This document shows positions 55,726 through 64,000 of a stretch of 64,000 nucleotides of DNA, piece by piece; the stretch's first letter is position 1, and every line of letters starts with the position of its first letter. The notes under the pieces are model-generated. The model ran no database searches and was not told where the DNA came from. It saw only the letters and a program-made list of their open reading frames with translations. The position numbers and the translations under genes are program-made. Where the stretch lies: NCBI RefSeq assembly GCF_014839805.1, contig NC_051131.1, forward strand, positions 15,302,913 through 15,366,912. The letters run 5' to 3'. The DNA is from Manduca sexta. Its lineage: Eukaryota > Arthropoda > Insecta > Lepidoptera > Sphingidae.

Positions 55726-56634
55726 TTTGAGAATATTACTTAACTCGTAAATTATTTTAGGTACTGGCAAAGGTTAAGAAGGAGTTGATACACCTTTTAT
55801 ATATATTTCTTAATATTATATATGAAAATATGTAAAGTAAAATAATACAATGATAGGTGAAAACACACATGTAACCTTTGAAGCTATCCAGAAAAATAGT
55901 TTGTAGATATCACGTACGTAACTAATAATATTCTATTCGTTATAGTTAATGATCGTCGATGAAGAAAGAGCTTAATATAACAAATACACTATTACATAAA
56001 TCGAAACTTAGCAACTATATTAGGAAAAAACCTTCATACAATTCTAATAAATACTAACGCCTATAGTCATACAAAGAAAAATGAAGTCACATTTTTTAAT
56101 ATCGCCTACCAGACTCTACAATTTCGTTGAAGGTGAAAAACGGCATTTATTCTCAAAATTTGAATGTCTCAAAGGTCTGGATATTGGATTATTTTCGTTA
56201 TTAAGTCGCGCCGCCTTCCGTGAGCGCTGACCTGTATCACTTTCCTCCATTACATCCGAGATGGAAGGCTGTTTCATTTATTTATTGGATTCTGCGTTTG
56301 GTTGAGGAAATATGAACGTCTTCAATTCTTTTATTTTTCTCAATTTTATTATTTGTTGTACATTTTGCTGGTAAAGCGGTCAGTTCTTGTGTTTCAAATC
56401 TTTTTTTATTCGCTGTATTTTCTTTCATAACAAATCTGATTGGAAAACAAGTAATGCTAACAATAACTTTCATGGTGGCGTAAAGGTAAAATAGGTAGGA
56501 TGAACGGTCCTCTTATAAGAGCAATAGTTCGATCGGAAAAATAAACTGAAACTTCTAGATCTTATTTTACTATTATTGAAATAATAATTTTCTCGTACTC
56601 TACTTACAAATTAAAAACTTATTGATTTTGCATA

Positions 56635-56720
56635 ATGATTTCTTATGTTTACGCGAATGTTAGACATTGATATAAAACTATTTTTCGGATTTTATCGCCG
56701 TTCTTTATACTATAATGGGA
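56635..56720 (-). repeat. Rep-D end fragment, copy 2
   Basis: Counterpart of 38636-38720; the upstream ATG of the overlapping frame is shifted by a small change at 56639-56642. Confidence 0.72.
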
Positions 56721-57720
56721 GAAAATTATGTTATAAAGAACCGCAATTTTATTTATTTTGTACATATTGCATAGAGCATGACAAATCTGAAGACAATGTA
56801 ACAATGACACACAAAACAAGACCCCTCACCGATCAATTCACACACAATTTCTATGAGACACTAACACACACATAACTGATAAACTGAACAAATAGCGCCA
56901 CTCTACAGAATCCTGCAACACACAGACAAAAACGTTCTCAAACGCATGAGGGCGTGTTGTGTCTAAAACCCTTGTGCGGTCCCTTTATTAATGCCCTTAC
57001 GTAGAGCACAAAGAAGCCTTTGAATGGGCCACAAAGCCGTGTCGCGTGCACTGGTGCACTCTAAACACAACTGCGTTGAGCCTTTCGGTATAGATTGACC
57101 CGGATTGGAATGACAATCATTTTGATGATGGTTTAAGTTGGCGAGTTATAGTGAGGCGGGTAGTGGTTAATGACGCTCTTTGGCCTTCGTATTAAGGATA
57201 AAAATCCCGATTCAGTGGGTCCGTACGGGGCCAGTCGCTGTATACCTAGTATGACTGAATTATATTGTCTTTCATTGGAACTAACTTACTAGTATAATGA
57301 GATTTGGTGGGATGGTAGAGCCTGTTCCGTTAGCTAGCAATATGTCCTAGGCAGAATGTCATCTTCTCCCTCTGGAACTCTACTGCTAAACATAGTTCTC
57401 CTCTAAAGATTTCGAGACAATTTGCAAGTAGCGACCTCCATACCGCAATCTCCACCCTGAGTCATAGGGACTCTCGAGTAAAATCAAAAACAGGCTATCA
57501 TAATCCTCATGATCTGAGTGATGTAGGACCGCTGTCTTCAATGGATATTTATTCCATGGTCAATATTATATTAGACTACACTTAACATCCTGTGGAAACT
57601 TTGTCGCGTAAGATAAAACAAGAATGACGTAGGAAAACTTAGTTGTTTGGGGTACTGTGGCTCTATTGAGCAAGATCGTTGAATCAAACCTGCACCAGCC
57701 ATATTAACTAATCAATCGTG

Positions 57721-57900
57721 TGATTACAGTGATATTGGGTTTTTCTGCTCATTATCAGTCTAGAGACTGAAATTTGTGCCCGAAAACACTGTAAATTCGC
57801 CTCTATCGCACCATAAAACGGAACGTACATGGCGAAAAGTGTATGATGTTGTTGCACCTCTGCTTATCCCTTCGAGAATAAAGGCATAATATTGTTTTGT
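57721..57900 (+). mobile_element. SINE-J 3' part, copy 2
   Basis: Counterpart of 39722-39900 with very few differences. Confidence 0.8.
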
Positions 57901-59083
57901 TTTCATTATTATAGTTTTAATCGATTTGACGAAATAGTAAGATTCGCATTAAAATACTTAACGGTATTACAGTAAGAAGAATTGGAAAATGTATAAAATA
58001 CATAATGTACCATAGCTAGTATGCATTTATTCTTCATTTATGCAGTTTCCTAAAATAATCTAAGAATTTCCCCGCAATTCCTTAAACATTTTATGCACTG
58101 ATTCTTTTATAAAGTAATAAGACGAAACGCGTCACAAACTACAAAATAACGTTTCACTTAAATCACAAAAGTGCAACTAAACATTTTATTATATTTTTAT
58201 ATACCATTAAAGGTATCTTGAAAATTAAATTCGCTCTCATAAGGTGGAGTCGTGATGGTTTATGGCGGACAATATCTCCGTCAAATAGATAGTTAAGAGA
58301 ACAATGTTTCCTAGCGTGGTCTTATTAAAAACTTTATAGAAATCTGTACGTTCATCAAACCTGTTAACTGAGCGGTCGTCAGTGGCAGGTACAAAAGTTT
58401 TGCTATAGAGTTACTTGTTTAAAGATATTAGATCGGTGCAGTCTTTAGAAGTTAACGCAATGTATGAAAGTTATTTAGTAAAAACGCGATATGCTAACAA
58501 AGGGTCAGAAGAATTTGGTACAGATTGGAGTGTTTTTCGACTGGCATGGAGGGAGAAATTTTCGAAAGACTTATCTAAAAAAATAGTTAAATCTACTTAA
58601 AGCGCCATTTCATTCACTAAATATAACACTAATTCTTAAAGATTTCTACAACAATTTCTACTCAGAAAATCAATGTAGAGAAAAGTAACAAGAATAAGAA
58701 ATAATGAAAGTCCAATATAGTCAAAATTCACGAGAAATTCTCAAGAATAGAAACAAAATATATTATTTTTTAGTAACTTTCGTGATCTAATATTTTCTTA
58801 GGCTCTTCTTCAATGTATAAAAGGTTCATGATTATTATATATATAATAATTGTAACAACAAATATGCAAAAATATTAGTTGTGTTGACCTATTAAAGTTA
58901 TTTAACACTTTTTAATCCAAGCGTTTTGTTTTTTGAGTAAATGAGCCACCATGACTACAAAAAGTAAATTTTGATTGGTTCACATTTTGTTGCAAACGTA
59001 AAATAGTTTTCTTTGTAATCTGTCACGTATGAGAGTTTCGTTTCACATTTGCAACAATTTCAATGCAATATATATACGAGATC

Positions 59084-59311
59084 TTTTGATGGTGGTAGGA
59101 TATATTTTATATCTGCCCGGATAACGTCTACCGTACACAAGGTGTTAAAACCCGCCATAGCGGCCCATGTAAGTATGTATATCCGGTTCCAACAGGCCGG
59201 CATAATTGTGTCGATAGCCGAGGGGTAATCTTTCGTCGACATTCTATTAGACCTCACTCCATATACTATCAGGTACAATGGGATCAATTTGCATACACGT
59301 ATAAATAAAAA
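59084..59311 (-). repeat. Rep-B, copy 2
   Basis: Counterpart of 41085-41312. It has TGCCCGGATAACG where copy 1 has TGCCCTGATAACG. Confidence 0.88.
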
Positions 59312-59920
59312 AGAAAATAATTAACGCTCAAACGATATCGGCCGAGTCAGTGGTATAACTCAATTTTACATTATATTGCCATACTTTATGAACTATGTTT
59401 TTAGTTTTATAGGCCCATAATCTGATTATAACACACCATAAATTATTACCTTCGCTGTTGCGTGTTTTTGTTGAACAATACTTTTAAAAAATACCTCTAC
59501 GAGTAGAGAAGAGAAGAAAATAAATCAATGCGGACTTTTAATAAAGAAGAATAGAAATTACCAGATAATAATAATTATTAGGCCGCTTATAATACCGCAA
59601 GCTCGCACGTGAGCTAACCCTTACTATAACAACGATGATGTCGTGCGTATTTACTTTAGCTGTATCTATTCAGAATTGTTTATTTTCAATCACTCCTCGC
59701 AAACAAACAAACGCTACACACGCTTAAAAACGTCAATATTGTTCAAAACAAAAAGGAATGGAAAGAATTCGATTGAGTTTTTTGAATTAAAAATAATTAC
59801 GTTTTTGTTTATATTTGGTATGAATATAATTTGTATAATGTGTACGTACCAAATTTTTTTTTTACTATTCGAGCTCTGTTAAGTGACTCTACCTAATAGT
59901 AACTAGAGTGTTGTAGAAAT

Positions 59921-60090
59921 AGTGTCGACTGACGAGAGACTGAAATAACACTAGTTTACGGATTTTATGGCAGTTATTTACATTATTATTTTCACGACGT
60001 TTCGAAGACTGCAGCCTTCATGGTCACGGGGGACTGAGGTGTTGGTCGTCCGAAAAGTTAGTTACAATACCTACCTACATTTCACACTAG
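59921..60090 (+). repeat. Rep-B scrap joined to Rep-D, copy 2
   Basis: Counterpart of 41923-42110. The core keeps CTGCAGCCTTCATGGTCACG, closer to the family than copy 1. Confidence 0.72.
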
Positions 60091-60917
60091 TATTAGTCTG
60101 TGATTAAATATATGACACGCTTTGTGAAATCATTGTGTAAAAGAAACATACAACCAGGAAGATGAGAGTTAACAGTTATCCCTAATGTACGCGAGATCTG
60201 TAAATATATTAGGCAATATGTCATATCCTACTTTGTATGAATATACTAATGTTGTTAAATATACTGTTACAAGACAATTTCTTACACGTCCTGAAGCCTG
60301 TGTATGTTGCAAACACTCTATATAATTATTTCTTATTGCTGTTGTCCGGTTTTAAAGACGCTGCCATTTATTTACTGTAATAATGAATCTTGTTATTAAG
60401 TCCATAAGACTGATGACCGTAGTTTCGCCAAGTTCAGAATGCTGCGTAAGACAAAAAACAAACCCATAGTTACAATAGGGGACTTAATTGTAATAATTAT
60501 TTACATGATTTTTTAGGTTATCATATCGACCTAAGTCATGATTATTATTAACCAAAAAATTACATTAACATCAACTTCTAATCTGATTAACAACAAAAAT
60601 AGAAATACCACCGTAATAAACCTTAGTAAGTTCAAAATTTCAAAACTAAAATTTGAAACACCAATATCACACAAGTATTGAGCTAGACATAGCCGCTAAC
60701 AGTCAGTAATGCAGAACAGCATTTGCATCGAGCCCACAGTTAAGCTCCTTAAGATAATGTAAGCTCCACAGAGCGACGCGTTAGCATAACTTTATACACG
60801 AGCTTTGAGCTACGTCCGCAAATTGTTGCGCGTATTTTTAGCTTCGAGCTCTATCTATTTGAACGGCTCTATTTTTGTTATGACAGTTGGTAGAGTTATA
60901 GATTTTTTTTTAGAGCT

Positions 60918-61238
60918 ACGTAGAGACAGTAATTTTGTCGGTGGTTTATATAGATTTTGCAATAGTTTGGTGACGATTGCCTCCTTGTGACAGTTGTTTC
61001 TCAATAATAGTCTGGAACCACTATTTCTGTCCAATATAGCGATAAAGTTCCTCCTCCCCACCGATCACATCACAGGACAGAGCTGTTGAACCTCTGTCTA
61101 TCCCTCCGGGGATACAGGCGTAATGTGTGTTGGACGTAGTATGAATTATGTGTTGGTACAATTCGTATACACCACCGTCACTGGAACTACGAGATGATCG
61201 ATGTGGTCTTGACATAATTGTAATGGTAACGCACAAAA
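60918..61238 (+). repeat. diverged SINE-J-like block, copy 2
   Basis: Here the SINE-J parts are clearer than in copy 1 (CCGATCACATCACAGGACAG, TATCCCTCCGGGGATACAGG). It is longer by about 50 bp and has no C run. The 71-codon minus frame at 61021-61236 is repeat sequence. Confidence 0.65.
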
Positions 61239-61239
61239 A

Positions 61240-61404
61240 TCACACTAGATGGCGATAGTCAATTCTGAGTTGCAGTAGCAGAATTTGCATGACACGCAGT
61301 ATATATATCACCTCCGAATAGGAACCGTGAGAGGGACCGCAGCCTGTCAAGCGCAACATCTGCCTGAATGGAGCTCTTCCTCTTCCATAGAGGAACGGAA
61401 CCAT
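61240..61404 (-). other. 54-codon frame in conserved block, copy 2
   Basis: Identical to 43229-43393. Confidence 0.25.
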
Positions 61405-61859
61405 CTCGTCCTCCACAGCGACATCTACCTACACGCCGTTATATAAACTACAAAACTAACAGAAGCAAATAATGCCTCGATAAAGGACGAGTATTGTTTC
61501 AAATAAATATATAAAAGGACAAACAAACAGAAAGATCTACGGGGAGGATGTTTACACAAGTAATGGATGTACGAATATAAACAGAGTTCATAAACACATT
61601 GAGTAAATATGATTGATGTAGAGTTTGGAACACGAACTTATCTTACATACTGAGATAGGGTTTTAGGGCCTGTTTCACGACTCAAGTAAGTCTACTCATC
61701 ACATAAATTTATAATCCGACTAAATATGTCACACTCTGTGCTCCAAAACAAATGGCAATAAAATTAGTACTATCTACATTATTCGTTTATTAGAAAGAAT
61801 AAAGAAAGAAATAAAAAAAATATTCGCACAATATTACGATATCTTTATTAAATTTACTT

Positions 61860-62201
61860 ATAATGATAATAATATCAGACCTGTATTATATAGGTATACT
61901 GTCCCATTGTTGGGCACAGGCCTCCTCTACTACTGGGAGGGATTAGGCCTAAGTCCACCACGCTGGCCTAGTGCGGATTGGTAGACTTCGCTCAACCTCA
62001 AAATTCCTATAGAGATTTTCGCAGTTATGCAGGTTTCCTCACGATGTTTTCCTACACCATCAAAGCAAGTGATAATTCACAAAGAATACAAACACATAAT
62101 TTTAAAAAAAAAGTTAGAGGTGTGTGCCCTTTGGATTCGAACTTGTGAACATTCGTCTCGGCAGTCCATTCCAACCCAACTAGGCTGTCGCCGCTGTTAA
62201 C
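61860..62201 (-). mobile_element. SINE-A, copy 2
   Basis: Counterpart of 43849-44190 with the same ATTTACTT flanks (61852-61859 and 62202-62209). It differs at several positions (for example GTTGGGCACAGG against GCTGAGCACGGG). Confidence 0.88.
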
Positions 62202-62209
62202 ATTTACTT

Positions 62210-63784
62210 AAAACTTGTGAACGAGGTCTTGAGTTAGTAACCATTCAGTGAAATTAGATTTGGCGGCAATAGCAATAACAGTTTTAAACATAGTATTTTA
62301 TTCAACAATGTAATTGATGAGATTTATGAAACTTATTGTCTCAGAGTTTCTATACGGAAACGAGAGTGACTCTACAACATTTAAAAGGTTTTCTTTCAGA
62401 TATATTATCAACTAACACAAGATGATTATTCCTCAGTAGTTGTCAATTTGCCGGCCAGCTAGAGACTATGGAGTGCAATCAACTTACTTTATATTGGAAT
62501 TTTCGTGGTCTTAAAAAATAATCATATCTTTATCATGCAAAAAAGCATGTTCGTCCGTTATTTAATTATTCAAAAAACATAATAGAAATAAATATATAAA
62601 GTTGAAAATACGGTTCTCAAATTTATTTTCACTACGAAACGGTTTCATTGCAATAACATAAATTGAAATATAAAATTGCGAAGCGCAGAACTACATTTTA
62701 TTATTCCTGTAAAATATAAGTTTCAATCAGTTTGATATATTACATCTGGCAGATAAACTTCGATGTGGGAAGAACTTTATACTGCTTTATATTGTACGAT
62801 ACCTTCTCAAATAAATTATTGCCAAGACGCCTTTCTAAAATTGTTAACTTCAATAGGAAACAAAATTCTGTAAAGGAGTAGCATCCCCAAACGACAGACT
62901 TATTGCTGGGACTGAGAATGGAATCGTGAGGAAATAAATAAATGTACTATTAGGTGCTCTCTTAAGGTAGAAAAGGGATATATATTTAACGGCACAAGGT
63001 AACTTATGTGATTTAAGTTCCCGCTCATGATCATTTTGGGAAGATATCAAGTCAAAATATCACTTGCATATGTTTACGCAGATAGTAGAGTCTAAATTAC
63101 CTGCGAAATTGTAATAGTTTTGAATACGCTCAAAATAAAAAATATGTTATATAGAAGGGTCTCTCCATAAACAGTAGCTACACCTCGCGGATATATGAAT
63201 CAAACGTAGATGCATTTTGGGTGGATATTAAATTTAAATAAATTATTGAATAGGCTTTAAATTCTTTTAAATTTTATACAATAATGTTTGTATACTGCTT
63301 GGTAGTGGAAATAAATAATAAAAAGAACTCTTATATACAAGTCAGTTCTATTATAGGCATCGAATACCACTTTGAAAAATATAAAACGCTTCGAAATTAT
63401 TATGTACTCAAAGTACTTAAAAGACAATCAAAAATTAATATTCTCTCAAATATTATTAATGAAAGGAAATTCTAAAATTGAAAATACGGATTCCAAATTC
63501 AAAATTCAAACGTCGAATCAAACAGCCGCGTGACATCAAAGACGTGAACATCCGTCGGGGACATCAAACACTTGCATCCATCGGGCTAATCGTCATTTCC
63601 TGCATCAATGGAGATGACAGAAATAAAGCTCGTCCCTAGGGAGAGTTTAATAAATTGGAAAAAATAAATGCAAAAATAGAATACAAATTTTATTTAAAAA
63701 GGTATACATTTTATATCTTAAAATCATTACTATCAATAAATATTGTTATCTTTTTTTTAAATGAGTTGAAGTAACTGTCAACTT
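62210..63784. other. no feature recognised
   Basis: Counterpart of 44199-45775, with replaced patches at about 62940-63080. Frames at 62850-63050 and 63284-63475 are not preserved in copy 1, which argues against genes. Confidence 0.45.
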
Positions 63785-63850
63785 TTTTTTTTTTTTCAAA
63801 TCTTTATTTAGGGAGCTTGGTCGTTATTTCACGACTATGTCGCTCCTGTC
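63785..63850 (+). repeat. short repeat with GGAGC...GCTCC stem, copy 2
   Basis: Counterpart of 45779-45840; the T run is longer here. Confidence 0.5.
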
Positions 63851-64000
63851 AACTAATCAACTGTTGATGAATTTATCAATTTGGTTGAAGCCATAATAAT
63901 ACAAAACAAAATATAGACATCTCGTTGCCTACATCTGGAGCAACAACCACATTGGCAATGTCTTGAACATGTAGGAACAGTTCACTTTACTCCAGAAAAC

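Larger units (their letters stand above)
53580..64000 (+). repeat. 11-kb duplicated segment, copy 2
   Basis: Direct repeat of 34908-45991, 10421 bp long against 11084 bp. The length difference of 663 bp is almost wholly the LINE at 36536-37205 plus one target copy. Repeat insertions held in common (Oct-8, Rep-K, SINE-J, Rep-B, Rep-D, SINE-A) lie at matching positions, so they are older than the split between copies. Confidence 0.97.

Noticed and set aside
1..64000. CRISPR arrays, bacterial operons, prophage or rRNA genes
   Set aside because: None of the expected repeat-spacer patterns, gene packing or conserved RNA motifs are present; the window is typical insect repeat-rich DNA.

Overview
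This 64 kb window looks like nuclear DNA of a butterfly or moth. It is AT-rich, has no bacterial-style gene packing, and is densely seeded with short interspersed repeats of types I recognise from lepidopteran genomes. I find no host protein-coding gene that I can name. Nearly all open frames of 60-118 codons look like chance or lie inside repeats. The window is best read as intergenic or long-intron sequence made of transposon debris, with a few possible promoter or first-exon islands. Two runs of exactly 500 N (32901-33400 and 53080-53579) split it into three contigs.

Repeat families, named here only for reference. SINE-A: tRNA-derived, about 330 bp, with an A box, a B box and an ATT-rich tail. 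SINE-J: a second tRNA-derived SINE. Rep-B: about 250 bp, starts with T-rich DNA and ends near a CCACCAGC-like motif. Rep-C: about 200-300 bp. Rep-D: carries a core containing CGTTTCGAAGACT. Rep-H: about 300 bp, seen twice. Rep-K: LINE-like tails and foldback pieces beginning or ending with a motif like GCGAAAGT. Oct-8: tandem octamers of form GCTACGNN. Coding relics of three transposon types are visible: an RTE-like LINE C-terminus (8038-8145), two other LINE reverse-transcriptase C-termini (36537-36896 and 52265-52345), and the THAP zinc-finger exon of a DNA transposon (11936-12127).

Layout. 1-10.7 kb: Rep-B, Rep-C, Rep-H, SINE-A and SINE-J copies, a polyA retroposon with a 14-bp target duplication (684-1199), and a GC-rich island ending in a splice-donor-like site (6120-6318). 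10.7-19 kb: a small foldback element, a 1.4-kb THAP-type transposon, SINE-A copies, an inverted-repeat MITE and the 37-bp-arm foldback of Rep-D. 19-32.9 kb: more Rep-B and SINE-J, a GC island with a likely non-coding first exon and GTGAGT donor (24.9-25.7 kb), octamer arrays, hairpins and a second MITE. 33.4-53.1 kb: the second contig. 53.58-64.0 kb: the third contig, which from its first base repeats 34908-45991 almost base for base.

The strongest structural signal is that 11-kb near-identical pair. The second copy starts exactly at an assembly gap and lacks a 670-bp LINE insertion present in the first, with a clean 6-bp target duplication. This pattern fits two haplotypes of one locus placed in tandem by the assembler at least as well as a real recent duplication. 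No gene network can be inferred from the window.
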